A stretch of DNA of 64,000 bases from Stenotrophomonas rhizophila (GTDB lineage Bacteria; Pseudomonadota; Gammaproteobacteria; Xanthomonadales; Xanthomonadaceae): positions 3,088,755 through 3,152,754 of the forward strand of contig NZ_CP007597.1 of NCBI RefSeq assembly GCF_000661955.1. The letters run 5' to 3'. Both the position numbers and the translations under genes were made by a program. The notes under the pieces are model-generated. The model did no database searches and was not told the origin of the DNA. It saw only the letters and a list, made by a program, of their open reading frames with translations. Of the stretch, positions 27,097 through 35,544 are shown in pieces (the first letter of the stretch is position 1; every line of letters begins with the position of its first letter).

Positions 27097-27137
27097 GACC
27101 GCCTTGCCATGCGTGCGGCGCAGCCGCATCGCATCCG

Positions 27138-27160
27138 GTAGTGCCGGCCGCTGGCCGGCT
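27138..27160 (+). repeat. SMAG-type REP hairpin (GCCGGCC stem)
   Basis: GTAG is followed by the TGCCGGCCGCTGGCCGGC hairpin, 42 bases after phaZ. Confidence 0.8.
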
Positions 27161-27178
27161 CCTCGTACATCCTGCATT

Positions 27179-27407
27179 GCCTGGAGCCGGCCAGCGGCCG
27201 GCAGTACCGGGTTTCGTTCTGCGTTGCCTGGAGCCGGCCAGCGGCCGGCACTACCGGGTTTCGTTCTGCGTTGCCTGGAGCCGGCCAGCGGCCGGCACTA
27301 CCTGGTTTCGTTCTGCGTTGCCTGGAGCCGGCCAGCGGCCGGCACTACCTGGTTTCGTTCTGCATTGCCTGGAGCCGGCCAGCGGCCGGCACTACCGGGT
27401 TTCGTTC
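27179..27407. repeat. Tandem REP array, five 47-bp units
   Basis: Units start at 27179, 27226, 27273, 27320 and 27367, exactly 47 bp apart, the last incomplete. Each holds GAGCCGGCCAGCGGCCGGCA, then CTACC or GTACC, then GGTTTCGTTCTGC. Units differ at only one to three positions. Because the linkers are the same between units, it is a tandem duplication and not a CRISPR. Confidence 0.92.
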
Positions 27408-27426
27408 ACCGGGCAACCGTCGGGAT

Positions 27427-28428
27427 CTACAGCCGCACCAGCAGGTGCTTGGCCATCATCCCGTGCAGGCGGCCGATGCCGCGTGCCAGGTGCAGGGTGA
27501 CGAACAGCAGCAGCACCCCGGCCACCGCCAGCAGCGGCGTGGCCCACATCGACAGCATCTGCTCGCCTTCGATGTAGATGCCCGGTATCTCACCGGTGAA
27601 CAACGCCGCCACCGGCGCCCAGATGAAGCTCAGCGAGATCGACAGCAAGGTCACCGCCATGGTGAAGTACACGATGCCCAGCGGCAGCATCAGCACGAAG
27701 TACAGCAGCGTCAGCCAGGTGCGGCCATCGGTGAACATGTCGCCCACCCGCTGCAGCCAGCTGCGGCTGCGGTCGGAATAGGTCGGCCGGCGCGGCATGC
27801 GCTCGCCCAGCAGCGCTTCCACCAGCCGCCCTTCCAGCAGCGACAGGCCGCGGACCGATCCGAAGAACAGCACGGTGATCGGAATGCCGATGATCAGCAC
27901 CATCAACCCCAGCGACAGCGACAACCCGGTTACCACCCAGGTGAAGAAGAACGTGCCGGTAGCCAGCGACAGCAGCATGTAGAACAGCGCCCCATAAGTG
28001 CGTGCTTCCAGCGCTACGCCGAAGAACCGGGCCAGCGCCGAACGCGGCTTGGGCGTGGCAGCCGGCGGCGTGCCGATGCTTGCCGCAGCCGCCGCCCCAC
28101 CGACAGTGCCAGTGGCCACAACGGCCCGGCGCAGCGGCGCGGCACCCGCGCTGGGCGTCCGCAGCGCGCGGTTCACGGTGATTTCGGTTTCGCGGTAGAT
28201 GTCGGCCACTTCTTCCGGTGCGCCGTAGCTGCTGGCGACGTCGGCGATCACCTCGGCCTCGCTGCGGCCGGGCTGGGCCGCCAGTTCGGAACGCAGGTAC
28301 TCCTCGGCGTCGTACAACGCGTCCTGCACCATTGCCGGGTCGGCGTCATGCAGGGCGGCGCGCAGCTGCGCCAGGTACTCGGGAATGGTGGTCGGCAAGG
28401 CCCGACCGGCCACGGACGCGATGTTCAT
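27427..28428 (-). CDS. HAAS-domain membrane sensor-like protein
   Basis: A 333-residue protein. The first 85 residues form a HAAS/DUF1700-like helical domain (IPEYLAQLRAAL, ALYDAEEYLRSEL, YGAPEEVADIYRE). An Ala-Pro linker follows, then a putative sensor domain with four or more membrane helices (GALFYMLLSLATGTFFFTWVV, LMVLIIGIPITVLFF, and two near the C terminus). Such proteins are commonly encoded with a PadR regulator, and here the start overlaps the padR stop by 4 bp. Function is likely membrane stress or signal sensing, but the signal is unknown. Confidence 0.8.
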   Translation of the reverse strand: MNIASVAGRALPTTIPEYLAQLRAALHDADPAMVQDALYDAEEYLRSELAAQPGRSEAEVIADVASSYGAPEEVADIYRETEITVNRALRTPSAGAAPLRRAVVATGTVGGAAAAASIGTPPAATPKPRSALARFFGVALEARTYGALFYMLLSLATGTFFFTWVVTGLSLSLGLMVLIIGIPITVLFFGSVRGLSLLEGRLVEALLGERMPRRPTYSDRSRSWLQRVGDMFTDGRTWLTLLYFVLMLPLGIVYFTMAVTLLSISLSFIWAPVAALFTGEIPGIYIEGEQMLSMWATPLLAVAGVLLLFVTLHLARGIGRLHGMMAKHLLVRL

Positions 28429-28790
28429 TCAATTACCCCTTCCAGGACGGAATCGACGGAATCACGGGTAGCGCGCCACGCGGCGGTCCATTGCCGGAGC
28501 ACCTCACGGCCCGTGTCATTGATGCGGTAGTAGCGTCGCGGCGGACCGGCCATCGACGGTTCAACATGGCTTTCCAGCAACCCGGCCCCTTCCAGGTTGC
28601 GCAGCACCGGGTACAGCGCGCTCTGCTTGCCGCTCAGCACGCCCTCGCCGACCCGCTCCAGCTCCTTGGCGATCAGGTAGCCGTACAGCGGCTCGCCGGC
28701 CTTGGCCAGCACCGCCAGCAAGGCCAGCGAGACCGTGCCGGAGCTGAGCTCCTTCTGGAACTTCTTCAGGTAGGCATCGTGGTCGCTCAT
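28425..28790 (-). CDS. PadR family transcriptional regulator
   Basis: A 121-residue protein with a PadR winged helix (LALLAVLAKAGEPLYGYLIAKEL, SALYPVLRNLEGAGLLES, GPPRRYYRINDTGREVL) and a short C-terminal dimerisation helix. The start at 28790 is set by a GGAGAACGCG ribosome binding site. It overlaps the HAAS gene and probably represses the pair by binding the dyad just upstream (28802-28824). Confidence 0.93.
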   Translation of the reverse strand: MSDHDAYLKKFQKELSSGTVSLALLAVLAKAGEPLYGYLIAKELERVGEGVLSGKQSALYPVLRNLEGAGLLESHVEPSMAGPPRRYYRINDTGREVLRQWTAAWRATRDSVDSVLEGVIE

Positions 28791-28801
28791 CGCGTTCTCC
28801 A

Positions 28802-28826
28802 ACTAGCGTGGAGTCAACACTAGTGT
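28802..28826. promoter_or_regulatory. Candidate PadR operator
   Basis: A 23-bp dyad, ACTAGYGT-N7-ACRCTAGT (28802-28824), overlaps the perfect 10-bp palindrome ACACTAGTGT (28817-28826). It begins 12 bases upstream of the padR start, where an autorepressor site is expected. Confidence 0.55.
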
Positions 28827-28944
28827 GAAGTCCGGTATAGCGAATGTGCCCTTAGTCACCGTGCCGGTTGGTCACCGCGCCGCCGCTGGTCGCAGCGGCC
28901 GCGCTTCGCGCACAATCGGCAGACACTTCCTGAACGGGTTCGCC

Positions 28945-29844
28945 ATGTCGCCTTGCCGCACTGCCCTGCTTGCCCTCGCCCTTGCCTGCGCGCTGCCCGC
29001 CACCGCTGGCGCGGCCACGCCCTACCGCAGCCCCCAGCAGATTCTGGATGCCTCCCCGGCCAGCGATTGGCGCACGCCGGAGCCGGCCAACGTGCTGTAC
29101 ATGAACCTGCCGGCCGGGCGCGTCACGATCGAACTGGCCCCGGCGTTCGCGCCCCAGCACGTGGCCAACATCCAGACGCTGGCGCACGAACATTTCTGGG
29201 ATGGCGAGAGCATCTACCGGGCGCAGGACAACTTCGTGGTGCAGTTCGGCGACGCCGATGCCGACGATGCGGCCAAGGCCAAGCCCCTGGGCAGTGCCAA
29301 GCGCACGCTCCCGGCCGAGTTCCAGCGCGACAGCAAGGGGTTGAAGGTGAGCATGCTGCCCGACCGTGACGGCTGGGCCGACCAGACCGGCTTCGTCGAT
29401 GGCTTCCCGGTGGGCCAGGACCGGCAGGACGGGAAGACCTGGCTGGCGCATTGTTACGGCGCGCTGGGTGCGGGCCGCAGCAACGAGGAAGACAGCAGCA
29501 TCGGGGCGGAGCTGTACGTGGTGACGGGGCAGTCGCCGCGCCAGCTGGACCGCAACATCACGGTGGTGGGACGGGTGCTGCAGGGCATGGAGCTGCTGAG
29601 TGCGCTGCCGCGTGGTCCGGCGCCGATGGGCTTCTATGCCGACGCCGCGCAGCGCACGGCGATCCAGTCGATCCAGCGCGCCAGCGATGTGCCGGCGGCG
29701 CAACGGCCGAAGCTGGAGGTGCTGCGCACCGAGTCGAAGACGTTCGCCGATGTGGTGGAGGCACGCCGCAACCGGGTGGATGATTTCTACAAGCGCCCGG
29801 CGGGGCACATCGACCTGTGCAATATCGCGGTGCCGGTGCGGTAA
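28945..29844 (+). CDS. Periplasmic cyclophilin-type peptidyl-prolyl isomerase
   Basis: A 299-residue protein from ATG 28945 with a cleavable signal peptide ([19 protein letters not shown]). The cyclophilin fold follows: [28 protein letters not shown], then [14 protein letters not shown]. The later part is atypical, with insertions, and ends [10 protein letters not shown]. The isomerase motif FxxQ appears as [13 protein letters not shown]. It likely assists folding in the periplasm. No operon partners. Confidence 0.85.
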   Translation: MSPCRTALLALALACALPATAGAATPYRSPQQILDASPASDWRTPEPANVLYMNLPAGRVTIELAPAFAPQHVANIQTLAHEHFWDGESIYRAQDNFVVQFGDADADDAAKAKPLGSAKRTLPAEFQRDSKGLKVSMLPDRDGWADQTGFVDGFPVGQDRQDGKTWLAHCYGALGAGRSNEEDSSIGAELYVVTGQSPRQLDRNITVVGRVLQGMELLSALPRGPAPMGFYADAAQRTAIQSIQRASDVPAAQRPKLEVLRTESKTFADVVEARRNRVDDFYKRPAGHIDLCNIAVPVR

Positions 29845-29887
29845 CGGCACACGCGTTGGCGTTTTGATTGTCTGCGCGCGCGGCCGG

Positions 29888-29910
29888 GTAGAGCCGACCG
29901 TTGGTCGGCT
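29888..29910 (+). repeat. SMAG-type REP hairpin
   Basis: GTAGAGCCGACC-GTT-GGTCGGCT, between the convergent cyclophilin and EamA genes. Confidence 0.85.
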
Positions 29911-29933
29911 GCCCCTGCCCGCGACCGCACGAC

Positions 29934-30815
29934 CTACCGCTTCTGCGACGCGGCCACGCTACCCAGGATCAACGCACCGGCAATCACCATCGCCCCGGTC
30001 ACCGCTTCGCCCAGGAACAACCACGCAAACAGCGCGCCGAACATCGGGACCAGGTAGGTGACGGTCGAGGCGCGGGCCGGGCCGATGCGGGCGATGAGGC
30101 GGTAGAACATCAGGAACGCCAGGCCAGTGCACACCACGCCCAAGGCGATGGCGCAAACCCAGGACACCGTCGGGATCGGGCCGGTGGGCCAGTGGGTAAG
30201 CGCCATCGGCAGCAGCGCGATGGCGGCGCAGCCGAGGGTGGCCCCCGCGGATGCGGCGGGCGGCAAGCCGGTCATGTGCCGCTTCACCAGGTTCACCCCC
30301 AAGCCGTACAGCAGCGCGGCCAAAACGCCGGCGATGACCGCCGCGCCGATGCTCAGCCCCGACACCTTGGCGGTGGCCAGCACCACCACGCCAGCGAAGC
30401 CGACCAGCAGCGCGATGGCGCGGCGCATGCCGATCTTTTCGCCGAAGAACAGGAAGGCAATCAGCGCGGCGAACAGCACGGTCATGGCATTGCAGATCGC
30501 CCCGATCGCAGCCGGGGCGTGTTGCGCGGCCCAGGCGAACAGCACGAACGGGATCGCGGAGTTGATCACGCCGATGGGCGCCAGCCACAACCAGCGCCGC
30601 GCCGGGAACTGCGCGCGGGCTTGCCACAGGAACGGCAGCAGCACCAACGCGCCCAGCAGCAGCCGCACTTCCACCAGCGCATAGGGGCCGAAGCTGGGCA
30701 CCGCCACGCGCATGAACAGGAACGAGCAGCCCCAGATCGCGCCCAACACGGTCAGTTCCAGCGGGGTGCGCCAGTCGCGTTCGACCACGGCGCTGGCCAG
30801 CGGTGCGCCGCTCAT
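29934..30815 (-). CDS. EamA/DMT family transporter
   Basis: A 293-residue inner-membrane protein with ten predicted helices in two EamA repeats (LGAIWGCSFLFMRVAVP, AAIGAICNAMTVLFAALIAFLFFGEKIG; then TVTYLVPMFGALFAWLFLGEAVTG). The family exports amino acids or other metabolites; substrate unknown. The start is set at ATG 30815, since the open upstream part has no membrane or family features. It is divergent from a LysR regulator, which is likely its controller. Confidence 0.88.
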   Translation of the reverse strand: MSGAPLASAVVERDWRTPLELTVLGAIWGCSFLFMRVAVPSFGPYALVEVRLLLGALVLLPFLWQARAQFPARRWLWLAPIGVINSAIPFVLFAWAAQHAPAAIGAICNAMTVLFAALIAFLFFGEKIGMRRAIALLVGFAGVVVLATAKVSGLSIGAAVIAGVLAALLYGLGVNLVKRHMTGLPPAASAGATLGCAAIALLPMALTHWPTGPIPTVSWVCAIALGVVCTGLAFLMFYRLIARIGPARASTVTYLVPMFGALFAWLFLGEAVTGAMVIAGALILGSVAASQKR

Positions 30816-30953
30816 GGACGCACCCCGGACAACAGGCAGATGCGTGGCTGAATGGCGGTCGCGGACGGCAACATGGGGGCGGCTCCAGGGGACAGGGGCA
30901 CAGCATCCGCCTACCGGAAGGGGCCCACAAGCGCGTAGTATCCGGGCAAGCCA

Positions 30954-30966
30954 CAAATCTTATTTG
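30954..30966. promoter_or_regulatory. Palindrome before the LysR gene
   Basis: CAAAT-CTT-ATTTG lies 10 bases before the LysR start in the divergent intergenic region and could be an autoregulatory site. It lacks the strict T-N11-A form. Confidence 0.35.
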
Positions 30967-30976
30967 GGTCTTGTCC

Positions 30977-31924
30977 ATGATCCTGCGCCCTTCCCTGCTG
31001 CCAGCGCTGGGGGTCTTCGCGGTCGCCGCGCGCCACCAGAATTTCGCCCATGCCGCCGAAGAGCTGCACCTGACCGCCAGTGCGGTCAGCCACCACGTGC
31101 GCAAGCTGGAAGTGCTGCTGGGCACGGTGCTGTTCCAGCGCCACGCGCGCGGGGTGCGGTTGACCGCCGAAGGCCGCCAGCTGGCCGATGCCGCCGCCGC
31201 GGCGTTGAGCGATCTCAATGCGGTGGCCGGCAACCTGCATCCCCAGGCCGACATCGTGCCGCTGCGGGTGACCACCATCCGCTCGCTGTCGTACTGCTGG
31301 CTGGTGCCCCGGTTGGCCCGCTTCACCGCCCAGTACCCGCAGGTGCGCATCGAACTGCAGACCAGTACCGAGCTGGTGCGCTTCGACGACACCGGGCCGG
31401 AACTGGGCATCCGCTACGGGCTGGGGCAATGGCCCGGCCTGCGCGCGCATCACCTGATGGACGACGAGCTGTGCCCGGTCGCGTCGCCCGCGTTGGCCGG
31501 CGTGGCGGCCCTGCGCGAACCGGCGCAGATCGCGGCGTTGCCCCTGATCAGCGACATGTCGCCGCAGGGCTGGCGCGACTGGTTCCGCGCCGCCGGGGTG
31601 CGCGGTCTGGAACTGCCGTCGGTGCATTCATTCAGCGACAGCACCGACGCGATGCGCGCGGCGGTGTATGGCATCGGCGCGGTGCTGGCGCGCAAGCACA
31701 TCGCCCAGCCGTATCTGCAACGCTATGAACTGGTGCGGTTGCCCGGCCCGGCCCTGAAGGCGCGCTATGCCTATTACGTGGTGCACGCCGAACACCGCCC
31801 GCTCAGCCCTACCGCGGTGGCCTTCATGGATTGGCTCAAACGCGAAGCGCTGGATGAGCGCACACCGATACCGGCGCTGCCGGATGAACTGCTGGGCCGG
31901 CCCGCATTGTCCGGTGCGCGGTAG
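30977..31924 (+). CDS. LysR family transcriptional regulator
   Basis: A 315-residue regulator. The winged helix comes first (LGVFAVAARHQNFAHAAEELHLTASAVSHHVRKLEVLLG), and the effector-binding domain follows from about residue 90. The HTH resembles the GcvA-like group. The ATG at 30977 is chosen because residues before it do not fit the family. It probably regulates the divergent EamA transporter; the effector is unknown. Confidence 0.92.
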   Translation: MILRPSLLPALGVFAVAARHQNFAHAAEELHLTASAVSHHVRKLEVLLGTVLFQRHARGVRLTAEGRQLADAAAAALSDLNAVAGNLHPQADIVPLRVTTIRSLSYCWLVPRLARFTAQYPQVRIELQTSTELVRFDDTGPELGIRYGLGQWPGLRAHHLMDDELCPVASPALAGVAALREPAQIAALPLISDMSPQGWRDWFRAAGVRGLELPSVHSFSDSTDAMRAAVYGIGAVLARKHIAQPYLQRYELVRLPGPALKARYAYYVVHAEHRPLSPTAVAFMDWLKREALDERTPIPALPDELLGRPALSGAR

Positions 31925-31993
31925 CGCCCATCCTCACCCGGCCTTGTCCACGCGCTGGCTAGGCTGGAGTTCCTTTCCCCCAAGGCGTGTTCC

Positions 31994-32287
31994 ATGGCCC
32001 TGTTGCGACTCAGAATTACCGGCAGCGATGACGACGCGCGTGCCATCACCGACCTGCTGCAGAGCATCGAAGGCATCGAGCATGTCGAAGAAACCGACGA
32101 CCTGATGCCGCACATGGACGATGACGATTCCAGTTCGGCCGGCCTGTCCGACGACATCGGCCCGGGCATCCACGAGCTGGAAGTGGAGGTGGGCAATGCG
32201 CTTGCCGCCCAGCGCGTGCGCGATGCGGTGCAGGAACTGGCGTTGGAGCTGGACGTGTTCGTGGAATACGAACACGACGAAGGCTGA
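31994..32287 (+). CDS. Small conserved acidic protein
   Basis: A 97-residue protein with the pattern beta-alpha-beta, an acidic serine-rich linker (MDDDDSSSAGLSDD), then beta-alpha-beta: RLRITGSDDDARAITDLLQSI at the start, HELEVEVGNALAAQRVRDAVQEL at the end. This is compatible with a ferredoxin-like or ACT-like fold, but I do not recognise a named family. It ends 45 bases from the convergent DUF4349 gene. Confidence 0.7.
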   Translation: MALLRLRITGSDDDARAITDLLQSIEGIEHVEETDDLMPHMDDDDSSSAGLSDDIGPGIHELEVEVGNALAAQRVRDAVQELALELDVFVEYEHDEG

Positions 32288-32292
32288 TGGCT

Positions 32293-32322
32293 GCGCGGTG
32301 CCGGGTTTGACCGGCACCGCGC
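32293..32322. terminator. Hairpin between convergent genes
   Basis: A perfect 12-bp stem (GCGCGGTGCCGG and its complement) with a 6-base loop, but no T-run on either side. A possible two-way or Rho-assisted terminator. Confidence 0.45.
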
Positions 32323-32331
32323 CTTGCCGCG

Positions 32332-33144
32332 TCAGCTGGCCCGTGCGGCCAGGCGGCGCTTGCGGCGGCGCCACAGCACGCTGCCGATCCAGGCGAACAC
32401 CCAGGCCACCACGGCCCACGGCAGCAACGCCGACAGGGCGCGGATAAGGAAGGCCACGCTGGTGGTCAGCACGGCGCCGGACTCGCTCAGCGCTTCACCG
32501 ATCTGGCTGCGGCTGCGCTGCCCGGACGGGGTGTGGAACTGCATCGTCACCAGCTGCGTGTCGATACGGCGGTGCTGCTGGGCCGCCTCCTTGTTGGCCT
32601 GCTCCACCCCGGCCTCGATTTCCGACAGGCGCTGGGTGATGGTGAGCAGGTCGGCGAGCTTGATGTCCTTGCTGTCCTGGTAGGCCAGCAGCCGTTCATG
32701 TTCCTTCTGCAGGCGCGCCTTGGTCAGCGCGGTGTCGGCCACCTGCTGGGCGAGGTCTTCGGCATGGGTGTTGCGCGAGGCCACCTCACCGCCCTGCCCG
32801 GCCAGCCCGATCAGCGGCTCCACCCCCTTGGGCGCGATCCGCACCTTGACCGAACCGCTGGGGTATTCGCCGCCCTGCTGGCCCACCTGCAGGACCGCGC
32901 AGTCACCGAATCGCGCGGACTGGCACGCCTCGGCGATCTGCTTCACGCGCGGGGCGATACCGGCCGCGTCCAGGGTGATGTCCAGATCGTGTTCGTAGGC
33001 CAACATCGCCCCTTCCGGCGACGCCAGTGCACCGGCGCCCGCGTCGGCGGCCGCTTCGCCGTGATTCTGGGCCGCACAGCCGGCCAGCCCGAGCACCAGC
33101 ATCCCTGCCCATGCACCCTTGGGGTGCCACATCGTCCGTTTCAT
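32332..33144 (-). CDS. DUF4349 lipoprotein
   Basis: A 270-residue protein with a lipoprotein signal (MLVLGLAGC). It has the DUF4349 features: a beta-rich N part, then a long coiled coil (ALTKARLQKEHERLLAYQDSKD, TITQRLSEIEAGVEQANKEA) and a C-terminal membrane helix (LLPWAVVAWVFAWIGSVLW) followed by a basic tail. It probably spans from the periplasm to the inner membrane. Function is unknown. The GFA-family gene ends just upstream on the same strand. Confidence 0.82.
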   Translation of the reverse strand: MKRTMWHPKGAWAGMLVLGLAGCAAQNHGEAAADAGAGALASPEGAMLAYEHDLDITLDAAGIAPRVKQIAEACQSARFGDCAVLQVGQQGGEYPSGSVKVRIAPKGVEPLIGLAGQGGEVASRNTHAEDLAQQVADTALTKARLQKEHERLLAYQDSKDIKLADLLTITQRLSEIEAGVEQANKEAAQQHRRIDTQLVTMQFHTPSGQRSRSQIGEALSESGAVLTTSVAFLIRALSALLPWAVVAWVFAWIGSVLWRRRKRRLAARAS

Positions 33145-33501
33145 TTATTTGCTTGCTCCGTCGAAGCGATTGATCGTGAGCCCGTCCAGGTCCACCCCGG
33201 GCAGGCAACGTACGTTCACCGCCACCATCCTGCTTCCACTGCGGGGGTCCACGCCCTCGCTGAACGGGGCGGTGCCACAGGTACGGCAATGGTGGTGTTC
33301 CAGGTGGTGCTGGTTGAACTGGTAGGTGGCCACGTCGGCCGGATCGGTGGTCAGCCGCAGCGCCTCGCGCGGGCCGAACCACAGCAGGCCACCGCGGCGA
33401 CGGCACAGCGAACAGTTGCAGTCCAGGGCCTCGGTGATCGGCTCGGCCGCCTCGACCACGAACGCGATCTGCCCGCAATGGCAGCTCCCTTCGTACTGCA
33501 T
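33145..33501 (-). CDS. GFA family zinc protein
   Basis: A 118-residue protein of the glutathione-dependent formaldehyde-activating (GFA) family. The zinc cysteines are in the order CHCG, CNCSLC and CRTCG. Enzymatic activity is established for few members. The start is ATG 33501; the open frame extends far upstream without homologous features. Its stop abuts the DUF4349 start with no gap, so the two are likely one operon. Confidence 0.9.
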   Translation of the reverse strand: MQYEGSCHCGQIAFVVEAAEPITEALDCNCSLCRRRGGLLWFGPREALRLTTDPADVATYQFNQHHLEHHHCRTCGTAPFSEGVDPRSGSRMVAVNVRCLPGVDLDGLTINRFDGASK

Positions 33502-33604
33502 GGCGCACCCTCCGGCTGGGAAAGGGCCATGGTAATCCAATGGCACGGGCGCGGCCGGGCGCGGGGGCCTATGCTCGGCGATTGACCACAGCACAGGATC
33601 GCCG

Positions 33605-35416
33605 ATGCGCCAGCATCTTCTCGCCCTCGCCCTGATCGCCGCCCTCGGCGGCTGCCAGCAGGCCGACGCCCCGCCCGCGGCACCCGGTACGCCGGCCGCC
33701 GCTGCCCCCGCTGGCGACGCCGCCGTGGACGCCGCCTTCGCCGACCTGTCCAAGCGCGCGCTGGATACCTGGATGCAGCTGTCGCCGATCAGCGCCACCC
33801 AGATCGGCGACCACCGCTACGATGCGGAGATCGACGACCTGAGCGCCGCCGGCCAGCAGAAGATGTTGACGGCCTACAAGGGCCTTGTCGCCGACCTGGA
33901 CCGCATCGACGTCAGCAAGCTTTCGCGCGAGAACCAGGTGGACGCGGCGATCCTGCGCAACCAGCTGCAGTCGGAAATCTGGAGCGCCGAGGTGCTGCAG
34001 TCGTCCAAGTGGGACCCGCAGATCTACAACGGCGTGGCCGGCAGCGCGATCTACGGCCTGATGGCACGCGAGTTCGCACCGCTGCCCGAGCGCCTGAAGT
34101 CGGCCACCGCGCGCATGGAGAAGCTGCCGCAGATCTTTGCCCAGGCCCGTGAGAACCTGGACCCGGCCCGCGTGCCGAAGATCCATGCCGAGACCGTGGC
34201 CAAGCAGAACCGCGGCATCCTGAGCATCGTCGATACCTTCATCACCCCGCACATCGGCGAGCTGCCGGCCGAAGATGGCAAGCGCCTGCAGGCGGCCATC
34301 GATGGCTTGAAGAAGGCCGTTGAAGAACAGCAGACCTGGCTGGACAAGACCCTGGTGCCGAATGCCAAGGGCGACTTCCGCATCGGTGCGGAGCTGTACG
34401 ACCAGAAGCTGAAGTTCGCCTTGAACTCGTCGCTGTCGCGCGCCGAGATCGGCGAGCGCGCGCGCGCCGAACTCAAGCGCGTGCGCCAGGACATGTACGG
34501 CATCGCGCAGACCGTGCTCAAGGACAAGCCGGGTGCTCCGGCACTGCCGGCCAACCCGAGCGATGAACAGCAGCAGGCCGCGATCGAAGCGGCGCTGGAA
34601 CTGGCCTACGCCGACAAGCCGGCCCGCGACAAGGTGGTCGACGATGCCAAGGCCGCGCTGGCGCAGTCCACCGAGTTCGTGCGCAAGCATGACCTGATGA
34701 CCCTGCCCGATTCGCCGGTGGACATCATCCTGATGCCGGAGTTCCAGCGCGGCGTGGCCGTGGCCTACTGCGATTCGCCGGGCCCGCTGGACAAGAACCT
34801 GAAGACCTTCTACGCGGTCTCGCCGATTCCCGACGACTGGAACGACAAGCAGGTCGACTCGTTCCTGCGCGAATACAACAGCCGCATGATCCACCTGCTG
34901 AGCATCCACGAAGGCACGCCGGGCCATTACCTGGAAGGCTGGCATTCGGGCAAGTTCCCCTCCACGCTGCGCGCGGTGCTGCGTTCGGGCCTGTTCGCCG
35001 AAGGCTGGGCGGTGTACACCGAGCGGATGATGCAGGAGCAGGGTTACCTGGACAACGATCCGCTGTTCCACCTGGTGCAGCTGAAGTTCTACCTGCGCAC
35101 CATTTCCAACGCGATCCTGGACCAGGGCGTGCACGTGGACAACTGGACGCGTGAGCAGGCGATGCAGCTGATGACCCACGATGCCTTCCAGCAGGAAAGC
35201 GAAGCGTCGGGCAAGTGGGTGCGCGCGCAGCTGACCTCCGCGCAGCTGCCGACCTACTTCGTCGGTGCGCAGGAACACTTCGACACCCGCAAGGCCGTGC
35301 AGGACAAGCAGGGCGCGAAGTTCAACCTGAAGGCCTACCACGACCAGATGCTGTCCTACGGCGCCCCGCCGGTGCGCTTCGCGCGCCAGCTGATGCTGGA
35401 CCAGCCGATCGAGTAA
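33605..35416 (+). CDS. DUF885 family lipoprotein, putative metallopeptidase
   Basis: A 603-residue protein with a lipoprotein signal (LIAALGGC, Cys17) and an Ala-Pro linker. The DUF885 domain fills the rest. A HExxxH site, HEGTPGH, lies at 435-441, with a third likely ligand at Glu466 in EGWAVYTE. This arrangement suggests a zinc peptidase in the periplasm. It stands alone, divergent from the GFA gene, and is followed by a strong terminator. Confidence 0.88.
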   Translation: MRQHLLALALIAALGGCQQADAPPAAPGTPAAAAPAGDAAVDAAFADLSKRALDTWMQLSPISATQIGDHRYDAEIDDLSAAGQQKMLTAYKGLVADLDRIDVSKLSRENQVDAAILRNQLQSEIWSAEVLQSSKWDPQIYNGVAGSAIYGLMAREFAPLPERLKSATARMEKLPQIFAQARENLDPARVPKIHAETVAKQNRGILSIVDTFITPHIGELPAEDGKRLQAAIDGLKKAVEEQQTWLDKTLVPNAKGDFRIGAELYDQKLKFALNSSLSRAEIGERARAELKRVRQDMYGIAQTVLKDKPGAPALPANPSDEQQQAAIEAALELAYADKPARDKVVDDAKAALAQSTEFVRKHDLMTLPDSPVDIILMPEFQRGVAVAYCDSPGPLDKNLKTFYAVSPIPDDWNDKQVDSFLREYNSRMIHLLSIHEGTPGHYLEGWHSGKFPSTLRAVLRSGLFAEGWAVYTERMMQEQGYLDNDPLFHLVQLKFYLRTISNAILDQGVHVDNWTREQAMQLMTHDAFQQESEASGKWVRAQLTSAQLPTYFVGAQEHFDTRKAVQDKQGAKFNLKAYHDQMLSYGAPPVRFARQLMLDQPIE

Positions 35417-35443
35417 ACCCGCCTGGTTCCTCGTCAGACAGGC

Positions 35444-35474
35444 AACGGCCCGGTGCGAACCGGGCCGTTTTTTT
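35444..35474 (+). terminator. Terminator after the DUF885 gene
   Basis: AACGGCCCGGT-GCGA-ACCGGGCCGTT followed by seven T. Confidence 0.93.
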
Positions 35475-35484
35475 GTGTGGTTTC

Positions 35485-35520
35485 GTAGAGCCGGAGCAGC
35501 CGACTGACAGTCGGCTCTAC
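35485..35520. repeat. SMAG variant with GTAG at both ends
   Basis: GTAGAGCC at the left and GGCTCTAC at the right enclose GGAGCAGCCGACTGACAGTC. It is a longer palindrome than the usual SMAG, seen on both strands as GTAG-headed. Confidence 0.7.
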
Positions 35521-35544
35521 CCCCCCCGGCAGCGTCGGCGTCGG

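Larger units (their letters stand above)
27097..27426. other. REP-rich gap between phaZ and the HAAS membrane-protein gene
   Basis: This 330-base interval between convergent genes holds a SMAG hairpin (27138-27160) and a five-copy tandem REP array (27179-27407). No gene is visible. Confidence 0.8.

Noticed and set aside
27179..27407. CRISPR array
   Set aside because: The 47-bp unit repeats as a whole, the would-be spacers are the same in every unit, and there are no cas genes.
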